Assembly: GCA_014529385.2 (NCBI GenBank)
Contig: CM043959.1
Coordinates: forward strand, 52,641,753-52,705,752
DNA from: Adiantum capillus-veneris
Lineage: Eukaryota; Streptophyta; Polypodiopsida; Polypodiales; Pteridaceae
Direction of reading: 5' to 3'
DNA: 64,000 nucleotides
The translations under genes and the position numbers were made by a program. The notes beneath the pieces are model-generated. The model saw nothing but the letters and a program-made list of their open reading frames with translations, did not search any database and was not told where the DNA came from. Shown here piece by piece: positions 11,013 through 21,239 of this stretch (positions are counted from its first letter, which is position 1; each line of letters opens with the position of its first letter).

Positions 11013-11631
11013 TCTCTCCTAACTCTACCCTTCCACATTGTTGACCTTGACAATCTAGAAGATACTCCCCCACATGCATAGAATTTGGAAAAGCTTCACA
11101 AGGCCGGGCATAACCACAAGGATGTTGAGAGTTACGCCTTCTTGTCCAATGGCGTCTCTAGTATCTCCCAAGAGCATTTTAGGGAGTGAGGGTTTCTTTG
11201 TGCATGGTTACTGGGAATGGTCATTTTCACGTCTTAAATCTTGTTCCAATACTAGCTTCTTGTTTTGAATCTCTATTCCATGTTTCGGACGTGAGTATCC
11301 ATAATAGGGAATGGAATTCCATGCCAATTGCCACTCCCCGTTCTCTGTTCTGATTTCTCTTTCCAGGTAACTATTTTTTTGTGGCTATGCCCAACCATAT
11401 CTAAGGTAGACATACCTCTCGGAGGTGACAGACATGTGTTGTGCCTATCTGGTAGGTTGGGATGAGGTAGGACCCCGGTGCCTAGGGGCTCCCAGGGTTA
11501 CAATCTCTATTTATTTGCAACCTTCACTTATATGTCAAGTCAAGAACTAGATTTGGTCATTTGGGCTTGTTTATTATTAGTTGAGATGATTTGACATATT
11601 TATGGGGCACTCATGTAAGGATTGTGGGTTT
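10250..11631. other. Non-coding stretch with pyrimidine microsatellites
   Basis: No gene seen. A (CT)n run is at 10783-10849, a TTC run at about 10934-10963 and another (CT)n at about 10964-11006. The text ending at 11053 (CTAACTCTAC...TTGACA) resembles the LTR-like end at 10200-10236, so a short terminal-repeat element (TRIM-like) with PBS at 10237 is possible. I cannot define its left LTR. Confidence 0.5.
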
Positions 11632-11926
11632 TGTAACAACTCCCATGTGTAACCACTCTCCATGTGTCACACTATATGTATGTGTTGTGTTGCCTAACGT
11701 GTGTCAGCCTACATGTATAACCGTGTGTTAGCCTGTGTGTCAATGCCATGTGGCCTATGTAGCTCTATATAAGAGCACTTTTGTACAAACTTCTATAATG
11801 AATCATCTATTTTTCATTTGTGTTTGACTATCTTTCTCAAGTTATTTTTATAGCTACTTATCATCATTTAATTATGAACGAATCTTTTCATTATCAGCCC
11901 TAAGACACTACAATTGGTATCAGAGC
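11632..11926 (+). repeat. LTR remnant plus PBS of a Copia-type element
   Basis: TGTAACAAC at 11632 and GACACTACA at 11912 give TGTA/TACA ends, followed after two bases by TGGTATCAGAGC (11915-11926), the Met-type PBS. CTATATAAGAG near 11764 is a good TATA box about 150 bp upstream of the end. No Gag follows and no second LTR was seen, so it is a truncated 5' end. Confidence 0.5.
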
Positions 11927-12599
11927 ATAATGTAGGGTTTTATTTAGTTATCATTAAAATTGTTTTCAAATAATACCCTCTTTTCTTTTTTCTTTTTAAA
12001 GGTGTCTTTCTATGCATGCATGCTAGGGGTAAGCAATTCCATGAGCTAGGTGTCAAAGTCATTTGTCTCTTTTCATTTAATGAAAAAGTTTTAAGTTTTA
12101 TAATTGAAGGCCCTATCTCACTACATTGGAGTGTGTCTACTTGCAATAGAGCTATCAAATTTTGAATTTGCAGTTCATTAGCCTTTCAAGTCACCTTCTT
12201 CAATTGTGTGTGCATTGTACAGTGCTTGCATTGACTACTATCAACCCTCTTACACACACTACCCTTGCTATTGCCTTGTCATCAATGTGTTGCAAGCCAT
12301 TACCGTAATTATATGAACCACATGTTGGTCTCATCACCAACTTAGCATTAACCTGCAACTCATGAGCCCTCACCAGTGTTATCCATTCCCTCACGGCTCA
12401 CTGGCCCGTTGCATTCCTTGTTGTCGCCTCTAAACATGCCTTCAAAGGCCAATTCTAAGAGCCTCTCTCTTGCAATCAATAGCCCGTAGAGCCAAAACTT
12501 TTGCCTACTACTGCCACCAAACAACTCAAGCTCAGCATTGTCAACGCCTATTTGCCTCGGCATTTGCTGACGCCCTTCATCAACCTCACACTGCAACCT
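11927..12599. other. Unassigned sequence left of element B
   Basis: No recognisable coding or RNA feature. The ORFs are short and lack motifs. Because B carries a target duplication, this sequence was originally joined to 21529 onward. Confidence 0.5.
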
Positions 12600-12849
12600 T
12601 GTGCGCTCCTTGCCGCACTGTCGAAGCAAGGGACTTGCCAATACACCGTGTGCGATCCACAAACGGCTCCAAGCACACAACAAGCCTAAACTAGCAAGCT
12701 CAAGAAAGCAAAGGGTGTGTCACTCACCGCTCTACGCTCGCCTTCGTGGTGGATTCCTCGCCGCGATGAAGAAGAAGCTGCAGTCGTGCCGCGCTCAACC
12801 GCTTCGCCGCCATCGTGCCTTCGTAATGCTCGATCGCACACACACTCTC

Positions 12850-12884
<35 letters not shown>

Positions 12885-13169
12885 AGGAGGTGAAGAAGAA
12901 GAAGATGGAGATGGAGCAAGAGCACTCTTCTATTGCACAAATGAGAGAATGAGTAAAAATTAGGTTTAGTTGGCTTTTATAGGAGCTCACCCCATTCACA
13001 CTTGGGCGCCCATGCTTAGCCAACTAATCCCTTGAATGTCCCAGTTAGAGTGCGCCTCTCATCGGCGATCACTCTACCTTTCCCTATTGGTCCGACAAGC
13101 CCGGTACCTGACTCTAAATAATACAACGTTTATAGATCATAGGGTGTCCGTGTGCCGTGAGGGTTAACA
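12600..13169 (-). repeat. 3' LTR of element B
   Basis: Plus-strand TGTGCGCTCC to GGTTAACA; on the minus strand it begins TGTTAACCC. A TATA box (complement of GGCTTTTATAGGAG) is near 12973-12986. A compound CT/CA microsatellite at about 12849-12882 differs in length from the other LTR and explains the 6-bp size difference. Confidence 0.95.
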
Positions 13170-13171
13170 TG

Positions 13172-13182
13172 CCCCCCTTCCT
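13172..13182 (-). other. 3' polypurine tract of element B
   Basis: CCCCCCTTCCT on the plus strand (AGGAAGGGGGG on the element strand), directly before the 3' LTR. This is the expected plus-strand priming site. Confidence 0.85.
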
Positions 13183-14763
13183 GATGTAGATTCCGTCCTC
13201 GGAAGCTATTGAGTTGAAGCTGGGTCGTCGAGGTGGAAGAGCATTTGAGATGAATGTCCTTAGCCTTCTTCAGTCACTGCAAAATCAAACAACATTGGCA
13301 CAGTAATTGCATTCTCTTAAAAAGCATATGCAGTTTTAGGTAGACAAATTGATTGGTAAAAGAATTTCAAACAATTTGTTAGCAATGAACATTAAATTGC
13401 AATGTAATCAAATGCATAAACAGATGTAAAGGTAGAAAATTAAACAAGTCTGGGGTCGCTAATTTGACGGTCGAAAGGCACTAGAGATCGAATATTAATA
13501 CCATGGGTAAGCTTCTTAATTATCTGTGGTCAATTAAGTTGTTTAATCGCGAGAGCCAAGTATTGATGTTCGAGGGCTGACTAGAGGCTATATCTAGAAA
13601 ACCTTGTAGTTAAGCTACCATAAAAGGAATTTCTCATGAAATCATTGCCTGACTGATTACTTTTTCTTTGACCCCCCAAAGTCTTTTCACATTGATTCAA
13701 TTATGAAGTGGGTGCTTATTTTGTATGCCTTGGGTTTTTTGCTTTTCAAGGAAAAGCGCCCACAGTGGGAACCTCTAGGGCTCTAGTACCATAGGCGATA
13801 CATGTGAGTGAAGTACCAAATTAAGCTGAGATTTCTCTTCCAGCTTAAAATTTTACATTGTGGCACTTTGATTTTTTGTTTGTTCATTTTCAGCATTTTA
13901 ATTTTGTAACTTTGGGGGGTCATATAACACTGTTACCCTCCCCAGGCTCATCACATTAGTAAACTCCCTTTATAATACTTAAGCTAAAGGTCACTAGGGT
14001 TAAGCCCACTAGAAAGCCCTAGTACATTTCATACAATGCTGCCTAAATCGGATTAAGAACCTAAGTAACCATTGTTTATTAGGAAGGCATTCCCCACGGT
14101 ATTAAGAGAAGATTTCTAATACCTACCTTGGTCAAACTAGCTTAGTCGGACTGCTTGATTTTTAAACATAGACAAGTGACTATGACAAAACACTACATTG
14201 AATTAAATGTTTGATACTAAGCCAATGCGCTGAATATTATGCTACCAATCACAATCAAAGCAGACAAACATGGATGCAAAAAGATAAGGGCAATGCTAAT
14301 GGACAAGAAACACCTGTTTGTGTTGATGGTCGCGCTTGATCTAAAGGTTCCATGAAGGTCCAAATCCTAACCACAGCAACACGTTCCTGTACACACTATG
14401 AAACACAAACAATACCTCTAGGAGGCACATCAGTGGGAAAAGAGAACTTTGCTAATCTCTCAACTCTAAAACAGAAACACTCCTATCGTACTAATCTTAC
14501 CTACCCTCCATCACTCAAGTGATGAGAATCAAAGGTGTTTTATGGCATAGGTTTCTGTTTCACTGTACCAGATGTGACATGTGTAGGTCTGAGTCAATGT
14601 TTTGACTTTAATGTGCATACTCGTTTGCTAATTGCTCTTGCTCTTTATTTTTTTGTTTTTTGTGAGTATAAAGCTTTATATGTACATTCCCTAAGATCGG
14701 AGATTGAGAGGTCAGGGAAAAAGGTTGAGAGGGAAACAAGTGAATGATGGATGTCCACAAACA
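13183..14763 (-). other. Non-coding 3' region of element B
   Basis: About 1.6 kb between the coding block and the 3' PPT with no convincing ORF on either strand. It lies downstream of an internal polypurine tract. In element H the corresponding position holds palindromic spacer and an extra ORF. Confidence 0.6.
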
Positions 14764-14777
14764 CTCCCCCCTTCCTT
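14764..14777 (-). other. Internal polypurine tract of element B
   Basis: CTCCCCCCTTCCTT on the plus strand, only about 8 bp past the stop codon of the coding block and 1.6 kb before the true 3' PPT. It shares the GGAAGGGGGG core with the 3' PPT of B and with the tract at 39902 in H. Possibly a second plus-strand priming site. Confidence 0.55.
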
Positions 14778-14784
14778 GGGTAGA

Positions 14785-17700
14785 TCATACCGTTTGAAAT
14801 GAGCTTGTCACCCTTTGAAACCAATTGTTCCAGTTGGTAATAGGTGAGGATTTTTGCCAGTAGTTTTCTATTACCCTAGGTGCCTCGTCAAGTTGCAAGG
14901 GTGGTAAGGTACTCTCCCAGGATCGAACTTGAAGTGGTTCATCAGGTGATTCTTGAACACTGGGAGGTGTGGATTCTTTTGTAGCTTCATGGAGGTCCAC
15001 TACTATAGATGGAGGCTGTGTAGAAGCTTTTACCTCTATGGATGTATTACATGAGGAGCTAGAATCTTCATGGGACTCCCCCCTTCCTGAGCTAGGTGGA
15101 ACAAATCGTTCTTTCTTTGGTACCCAAACTAGCTCGGGAGCGGGTGTGTTGCATTCTGTGATTTTTTTCTTTCCACGATCCTTGATTCGTTTTGGAGCTA
15201 CGGGATTGGGCTCACTTGGGTCAGGTGATAGGTAAGAGCACAATCTACGTTTTGGCACGCAGATTTGATCATTTCCTTGATAGTAGCCTTGGGCTTCCAA
15301 TAGTCGTTTAGGGATCCATCGCAACATTTTCTTACTTTTCTTGGAGCGAGTGGTACGTTTCTTACAAGGCTTCTGTTTTTTAGCACTAGCTATGGTCACT
15401 AAAGAAGCTTTAGGGACCCACTTGTATGTTTTCTTCGTTACATTAGGATGAGTCTTGTCGGAAGCGATATGCATTGCTTGTAGCATATTTAAGGGTATAG
15501 GAATTTCATCCCCCTCAGGTGTGACCCAAGTGGTTCCTCTATTTCCCCAAGTATCTATGGTTGCAGCTAGGTGTACCCAGTCTACATTGTCCGACTCAGT
15601 CATCCCAGGTAGGATATCCATATAAGGAGAATCTTGGCCAATTTCTGTATCCTTCTTACAAGTGTAACAATATTGTAGTGGGGCCGAGTGAACTGTGGTG
15701 TCAGAGCGATGATCAATAATGGTTTTACTCCCTAAGGAGTGTACCTTACCAGTCACCAAATCCACTCTAAGGACAGAGTCTTGGAATTGCAAATAGACAT
15801 GATTTTTAGACCAATCATGAACCATTTGTGCTTCCCTCATGAATGGTCGTCCTAAAATCATTTCATATGACATAAGGTGTTTAGAGAAATCCATTACAAT
15901 GAACGTATGTCGTACCTTGTGTCCTAGAACTTTGATCTTAAGATCCTTGAGCATCCCCATAGGTTTGGCTATGGTACCATTTGCCATCTTTACCACAATG
16001 TTAGTAACACTGAGGCGGGGTTTTCCCATGGATTCCCAACAATCTTTTGTAACGATGCTAACTCCCGCACCACCATCAAGAATTCCCTTTATAGTTAATC
16101 CCTTGGTAGTGATGGGTAGGGTCGCATTAGACTCATCGCCTTCAAAATACTGCCCTAATTCGTTAATGGGTACCTCAATCACAGACTCGTGTCCATCTAA
16201 GTCAAGTGATTGCACATGATTTTCCTCATCAATCATAATCGAGTCAGGCCTATTTGGTTGCGCAAACTGCGGTAATCCCGTTCGTAGCTCTCCGTTAAGG
16301 AATGCTCGAAGTGCAAGGAATAACTCAGGATCTCCATACAACTTTGCTATGATCGTGGTTCGAACCTCAAAAGACATGAAGTCCATTAGTTTGGCAACAT
16401 TCATTGGCGTTTTGCAGGGTGTAGGTCCTTGACTAGGAACTGGTGAGGATGGAATCTCATATTCCTCAATGGAATCAGGTATTCCTTCGTTAAACATCCT
16501 TTCCAACAAGAAAGGTGTATGCTCACTTTCTGATGTCCCGTCCTCACTCCCTTCTTGGATGATACTAGATATGGCTAACGGTCTATGGTTCATGTGGGGT
16601 GGATGAACTTGCGTGGGAAACACTGTGTCATGAATTTTGACATGCATGGGTTCTGGTTCTAGTTTCCTTTGAGTCTCCTCCACTAAACCTCTTAGATGTT
16701 TCACCTGCTTAATCTCGTCTACTGGGTTTGGGTACGTCCCAATCTTCTTTTTACGATTCTTCCCTTTTTGCCCCTGCGGTTTATCTTGGGGGTCTTGGAT
16801 TGGATTTGGAAACACTTGTGGTGTTTTCAGAGGCTCTTTATGGTTTTCTCTCATTCGGTTTTCATTTGGTCCCATGTTACGGTTTTCCTTGTCGGTCTTT
16901 CCCTTTGTGGTATTGGTTCTAGTCTCCATTGTCTCGACTGAATCTGAATCATCCTCGAGGTCATTCATATACACGGGGTCATCTCCTGTTCCTATGTTTG
17001 TTTTGGAACTTGGCTTTGAATTTTCCGTATTCTGCGACTTCTTCCTTCGTGTCTTCTTTTTCTTTGCTTGGATAATTGACGCGGTATCTCTCTCTTCGAG
17101 GATATGGCTTGGCCCTTGAAGCATGGACCGTGTAATCGCATAAGCGGGTGCGACGGGTGGTATTGGCGATGTCACACTAGCAATTTCGACCAAATTTAGG
17201 GGTGTGATTTTAGGCGCATTTGGGTTATAGGGGCATTGGGCAATCAAGTGATCTATGCCACAACGATTACATGTGAGTATTGGCATTGCAGACGTGCTCC
17301 CTTGATTCATTTGCATCTGTGCAGCATTATTTTGCAGCCTAATAGGGCACTCCGCTACTCGATGTGGTCCACCACACTCGTAGCATTGAAGAGGTGGCCT
17401 CCTAGCCTGGGTGTTGATATTTTGACCTCTGGATGCGAGAGCAGCAGCTTGATAAACCGGCTTGACTTGCCCCCAACAATCTTCCATGTAGTATATAGGA
17501 CACTCTTCCAATGTATCAAGTCCATAGGCAATACTAGTGTCTATTTCCTCCTCACAACCATCTGCATAAGCATTAGATGGCTCGCAACCCACTTGGTTCA
17601 TAGGGGCGACTCTTGGATGCGGGGGCTGCGGTCCTAGCACAGGAGGTGGTAGCGGTGTAGCTTGTACAACATTTTGAGGTCTAGGGACCATGTGTTGCGG

Positions 17701-18378
17701 TAGTTGCTCAACAGGTGGAGCAGGCATCAATACAGGAGCTCGAGGTGCATCCGTCCAGGCTACAGGTGGTCTATTTGCCATCATACGTTTGATCATTAAA
17801 CAATCCTTAGCTTGGTGACCATACCTACCACATGCGTTGCAAGTTCCATTAAATTTTACTCTAAACGTAGGGCACTCACTAGTGCTATGTGGACCTAAGC
17901 AAATGGAACACCATTGTTGCTCCCTTCTTGGATACATGTGACTATTTTGAGGGGGTCGATTATCCTTAAGAGACTCTTGGATTGCCTTGGTGAGGTCTGT
18001 CAAGAATGTCTCAAATACCTTTGGCTCATTGGCAATGGGCTTTGCAGTCATGGGTTCATACTCAATGGCTTGTGAGCTAGTGGATCTCGTGTCAGTAGAC
18101 ACCCTCATGCCTGCTATCATCAAGTTGTCCTCTAATTGGATTGCATTGGCAGTGACATCTTCCCAGGTTGTGATACCTCTAATCACTAGCCCATTATAGA
18201 TTCCTTCATTCCTCAACCCTCGAATGAATCGATCAAGCAGTTGATTATTATTGAAGCGCTCATTTACAGGGCAACGAGAGTTTAAGTGCTTTAGACGACT
18301 AATGAAGTCCCTTACTGACTCTCCTTCCTTACGTTCGGCCTTCTGTAGCTGAGATGCTACACCCCAAAGCACACCTTC
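14785..18378 (-). CDS. Element B Gag C-terminal part, protease-like domain and basic tail (about 1,195 aa, continues the frame of the upstream ORF)
   Basis: In frame with 18379-19965 and separated from it only by a TGA, so this is the rest of one polyprotein; the first possible initiator here is GTG. Residues counted from that GTG: residues 1-90 finish the retrotransposon Gag domain (ESVRDFISRLKHL). Four zinc knuckles follow: C155/C158/H162/C167, C178/C181/H186/C191, C330/C333/H337/C342 and C368/C371/H375/C380. A long acidic/basic linker leads to a retropepsin-like domain at about 755-880 with GILDGGAGVSIV in the active-site position (Asp-Gly-Gly instead of Asp-Ser/Thr-Gly) and MILGRPFM near its end. 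The tail contains KWVPK, RWIPK, CVPK and VWVPK repeats amid Lys/Arg-rich stretches. No RT or integrase follows. Gag would coat the RNA; whether the protease is active is doubtful. Confidence 0.8.
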   Translation of the reverse strand, partial: EGVLWGVASQLQKAERKEGESVRDFISRLKHLNSRCPVNERFNNNQLLDRFIRGLRNEGIYNGLVIRGITTWEDVTANAIQLEDNLMIAGMRVSTDTRSTSSQAIEYEPMTAKPIANEPKVFETFLTDLTKAIQESLKDNRPPQNSHMYPRREQQWCSICLGPHSTSECPTFRVKFNGTCNACGRYGHQAKDCLMIKRMMANRPPVAWTDAPRAPVLMPAPPVEQLPQHMVPRPQNVVQATPLPPPVLGPQPPHPRVAPMNQVGCEPSNAYADGCEEEIDTSIAYGLDTLEECPIYYMEDCWGQVKPVYQAAALASRGQNINTQARRPPLQCYECGGPHRVAECPIRLQNNAAQMQMNQGSTSAMPILTCNRCGIDHLIAQCPYNPNAPKITPLNLVEIASVTSPIPPVAPAYAITRSMLQGPSHILEERDTASIIQAKKKKTRRKKSQNTENSKPSSKTNIGTGDDPVYMNDLEDDSDSVETMETRTNTTKGKTDKENRNMGPNENRMRENHKEPLKTPQVFPNPIQDPQDKPQGQKGKNRKKKIGTYPNPVDEIKQVKHLRGLVEETQRKLEPEPMHVKIHDTVFPTQVHPPHMNHRPLAISSIIQEGSEDGTSESEHTPFLLERMFNEGIPDSIEEYEIPSSPVPSQGPTPCKTPMNVAKLMDFMSFEVRTTIIAKLYGDPELFLALRAFLNGELRTGLPQFAQPNRPDSIMIDEENHVQSLDLDGHESVIEVPINELGQYFEGDESNATLPITTKGLTIKGILDGGAGVSIVTKDCWESMGKPRLSVTNIVVKMANGTIAKPMGMLKDLKIKVLGHKVRHTFIVMDFSKHLMSYEMILGRPFMREAQMVHDWSKNHVYLQFQDSVLRVDLVTGKVHSLGSKTIIDHRSDTTVHSAPLQYCYTCKKDTEIGQDSPYMDILPGMTESDNVDWVHLAATIDTWGNRGTTWVTPEGDEIPIPLNMLQAMHIASDKTHPNVTKKTYKWVPKASLVTIASAKKQKPCKKRTTRSKKSKKMLRWIPKRLLEAQGYYQGNDQICVPKRRLCSYLSPDPSEPNPVAPKRIKDRGKKKITECNTPAPELVWVPKKERFVPPSSGRGESHEDSSSSCNTSIEVKASTQPPSIVVDLHEATKESTPPSVQESPDEPLQVRSWESTLPPLQLDEAPRVIENYWQKSSPITNWNNWFQRVTSSFQTV

Positions 18379-19965
18379 TCATATGTACTCCTTTAGAAAC
18401 AACCTTCGAAGGGTAGGGTAGATTGTTTTCTCGTCCACCCTTAGGGTCCTATACCAATCTCCAGCCTTCCCACTTAATGTCAAGCTTAAGGCATTGCACT
18501 TATGTAGTTCGTTGCGTTCCCCTAAGGAATCACATACTTGTTCAAACACTTCAATGTGTTTCCTAGCATCTTCGTCCCCATTGAATTTTTGCGTGAGTTT
18601 GGCAATTTGTACTGCCTTACTTCTAGGCTCTCTATCAGATGCGTGACGCATATTTTCCGCGATAGATCGACCTATGGTTTGAGCAAACGCTGCCAAGTCA
18701 CCTATGTGAGGAGGCAGGGCCGGTGGAGGTACTCTTGGAATCATATGTGGGAGAGGAACGGGTACCGGTCTTGGCATATGTGTGGATGATGCAGGATATG
18801 GAACATAACCGGGCATAGGTCCACTCGGATAAGGGCTAGGGAGCGGCACTCGAGGAGCATGAACAAGTGGTACAATTGGAGGTGTGGGGGCCATGTGTGC
18901 ATAAGGGGCTAGAGGCACATACGGTCGAGGCCCCATATTAGGTACTACGACACTAGGTAGTGGCACTGCGCTAACCGTAGATGTCATCGGTACATTCTCT
19001 GTCAGGCTTATCCCTGGAGTGAGCACTGTGTTTTCCTTAATAGAGGGTTGAGCCAAGTTAGGGAAGCTAAAGTTGTCGCTCGGAGGCTCAGATTGCATAG
19101 AGACCCCTGGTGAAATGACGTAGGATGGGTCCATGGGGCTCATTAGAGGAGTCTCCATTTGTGATAGAGTGGGCTGTTGAGCCTTGCTCGTATCCAGAAA
19201 TCTCATGGGGCCAGTTGAGAGTATATTTACCCCTCGGTTTTGCCTTTCTGATTGAATAATGCCATGGATAACATTACAGATCATTTTTTGTTGATCTTCG
19301 ATGCTCGTGGCACTAGAGGTGGATTGTACAATCTCTATCCATCCTACATGGTAGGCGTGGCCAGAGTGTAGATCCGTCAACACCTCAGTGTGGAGGTCGT
19401 ATGTCCAACGATCATTAATGAACAATCCTTCTAGAGTCGACGTGTTAACGGTTTCTTGTGAGGTAGAAGCAATGTTGCTCCCCATGGTTTTACTTGTCAC
19501 CAACGGTACTCTAGAGGGAACTTCTGAAGGAGGCAGCTCAACAGGGCCTTCTTGGTAAGAAGTTGGCAGGATATCCACATGGACACTCTTTGGGGGTGTG
19601 GGGTCCACGTGCGATGTGAAAGGAGAGTCCACCTCCCCACCCCCTTCGTGTGCTTCATTTGCATCAGGTTCCGAGCGAGTAGCTCTACCTAATGTTTCCA
19701 TGAAACGGCTAAACATACTAGTACTAGGCTGTGGAGCTTCGGGAGGTGCATGGCCTTCTCTCTCAGTGTTTTGGGTAGGGTATGCTTCCATGATTTCTGT
19801 GTCGGAGGAGGAATCACTAGCGGCTATTTTAGAGTCTTGGGTGGTGCTACCTTGTGTCCCCACTGAGGGTCTAGAGCTTATCGTGGATGGGTAATGGGTG
19901 TCCGTATGAACAGAGGCACCCTCAATATGCTCGTGTTCTAGCACCCGCCCAGAGCGTAAGTGCAT
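18379..19965 (-). CDS. Element B Gag N-terminal part (528 aa, ends at premature TGA)
   Basis: ATG at 19965 opens a frame with a Ser/Thr/Pro-rich N-terminus. A proline-rich linker (about residues 340-425) precedes the start of the retrotransposon Gag domain, with KFNGDEDARKHIEVFEQV and KAGDWYRTLR near 455-515. The stop is TGA at 18379-18381, right after LFLKEYI, inside the Gag domain, and the same frame continues open for almost 1,200 codons. The simplest reading is a single CGA-to-TGA change at a CpG in a recently inserted element. Programmed readthrough is less likely because the site is mid-domain. Confidence 0.8.
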   Translation of the reverse strand: MHLRSGRVLEHEHIEGASVHTDTHYPSTISSRPSVGTQGSTTQDSKIAASDSSSDTEIMEAYPTQNTEREGHAPPEAPQPSTSMFSRFMETLGRATRSEPDANEAHEGGGEVDSPFTSHVDPTPPKSVHVDILPTSYQEGPVELPPSEVPSRVPLVTSKTMGSNIASTSQETVNTSTLEGLFINDRWTYDLHTEVLTDLHSGHAYHVGWIEIVQSTSSATSIEDQQKMICNVIHGIIQSERQNRGVNILSTGPMRFLDTSKAQQPTLSQMETPLMSPMDPSYVISPGVSMQSEPPSDNFSFPNLAQPSIKENTVLTPGISLTENVPMTSTVSAVPLPSVVVPNMGPRPYVPLAPYAHMAPTPPIVPLVHAPRVPLPSPYPSGPMPGYVPYPASSTHMPRPVPVPLPHMIPRVPPPALPPHIGDLAAFAQTIGRSIAENMRHASDREPRSKAVQIAKLTQKFNGDEDARKHIEVFEQVCDSLGERNELHKCNALSLTLSGKAGDWYRTLRVDEKTIYPTLRRLFLKEYI

Positions 19966-20926
19966 GTGCTTTTGATACCCTAAGGTGTCAAAAAGCTGCT
20001 CTAGGAGGCCTTGTGACTAGTTTTTAGCGTGTTTTTTTGTTTGTTTTTTTGCTAGATTTTTTAGAGCGTGTCGTGGAATGGGCCGTGTGATAGCTCGAAA
20101 CGAGCGTATCGGTCAGAGGGTCGTGCCGTGCTTTACAGCCCTCCGTTTGGTCACTCTATGCCCTCGGAATCCCTAAAACTGTCAATTTCCAGTAGGGAAC
20201 TAGGCCCAAACTAGAAAATCTAAGGGTGCAAGTGGGAAGAGAAAGGAGGAGAGTGGAGGACTTGTCCCACATCCTCTCATTCTCTCTTGAGGGAGTAGGG
20301 TATATATATAAGAGTGAGTCTAGTATATATCATAAGACTGAAGACTGAGGCTCGGGCTTGGGCTTGGGCTTGGGCTTGGGGAACCGATCCCGATCTATCT
20401 TTTATACAAACCAACCCGTCCGTTTTAAGAGTCACGTTTTTTATTTTCGAAAAATTTCACCGCCCGCTCACTCGCGTTTTTATTTTCCGTTTTTTTTTTC
20501 TTTTTTTTCAATTTTTAATTTTTTTAAAAATATAATGCAGAAATGCAGAAAACGCAGAAATTGCAGAACTTGAAATGGAAGAAATGCAGAAAATTGAAAA
20601 CGCACAGAAATTGCAGAAATTGAAAAAACGCAAGAAATGCAGAAAATTGAAAAAACATAGAAAATGCAGAAATTGCAGAAATTGGAACTTGACAGAAAAT
20701 TAAACGCAGCAAATGCAGAAATTGCAGAAATTGAAACTTGACAGAAAATGCAGAAAATGCAAAAACGCAAGAAATGCTAACTGTGCAGTGCAAACCAGAA
20801 AACGTAGAAAACGCAAAAAACAAAAATCTCCACACAACTACACACCCTCATTCCCTGCCTTTCCTATGATAGAGATTGCACCACAAAAAAGCGTAAAGTG
20901 CTAACCGAGCTTAGTGTAGGGCATAT
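19966..20926 (-). other. 5' leader of element B
   Basis: Non-coding region between PBS and gag. It contains a GGCTTG hexamer repeat at about 20352-20380 and the degenerate tandem repeat listed separately. It lacks the 26-bp palindromes seen in J and H leaders. Confidence 0.7.
20534..20823. repeat. Degenerate GCAGAAATT-type tandem repeats in the B leader
   Basis: About 290 bp built from variants of GCAGAAATTGCAGAAATTGAAA, with units of roughly 10-13 bp. On the minus strand it produces long Phe/Ser/Ala/Cys pseudo-ORFs, which I treat as artefacts. A-rich on the plus strand and strongly strand-biased. Confidence 0.85.
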
Positions 20927-20943
20927 CCCCGGCAGCGGCGCCA
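20927..20943 (-). other. Primer-binding site of element B (tRNA-Asp type)
   Basis: CCCCGGCAGCGGCGCCA on the plus strand. It differs at one position from the plant tRNA-Asp 3' end CCCCGGCAACGGCGCCA. It lies four bases from the LTR start at 20948. Confidence 0.85.
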
Positions 20944-20947
20944 AAAA

Positions 20948-21198
20948 TGTGCGCTCCTTGCCGCACTGTCGAAGCAAGGGACTTGCCAATACACCGTGTG
21001 CGAGCCACAAACGGCTCCAAGCACACAACAAGCCTAAACTAGCAAGCTCAAGAAAGCAAAGGGTGTGTCACTCACCGCTCTACGCTCGCCTTCGTGGTGG
21101 ATTCCTCGCCGCGATGAAGAAGAAGCTGCAGTCGTGCCGCGCTCAACCGCTTCGCCGCCGTCGTGCCTTCGTAATGCTCGATCGCACACACACTCTCC

Positions 21199-21239
<41 letters not shown>

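Noticed and set aside
12360-12963. Several short ORFs spanning the left edge of the B LTR
   Set aside because: They cross the LTR boundary, overlap one another in different frames, and the LTR part is repeated at 20948-21317.
14535-14747. 70-aa hydrophobic plus-strand ORF in the 3' region of B as a membrane protein gene
   Set aside because: Single short ORF in AT-rich non-coding sequence with no supporting signal.
20480-20835. Cys/Phe/Ser-rich ORFs on the minus strand in the B leader
   Set aside because: Artefacts of the degenerate GCAGAAATT tandem repeat; two overlapping frames give equally repetitive text.
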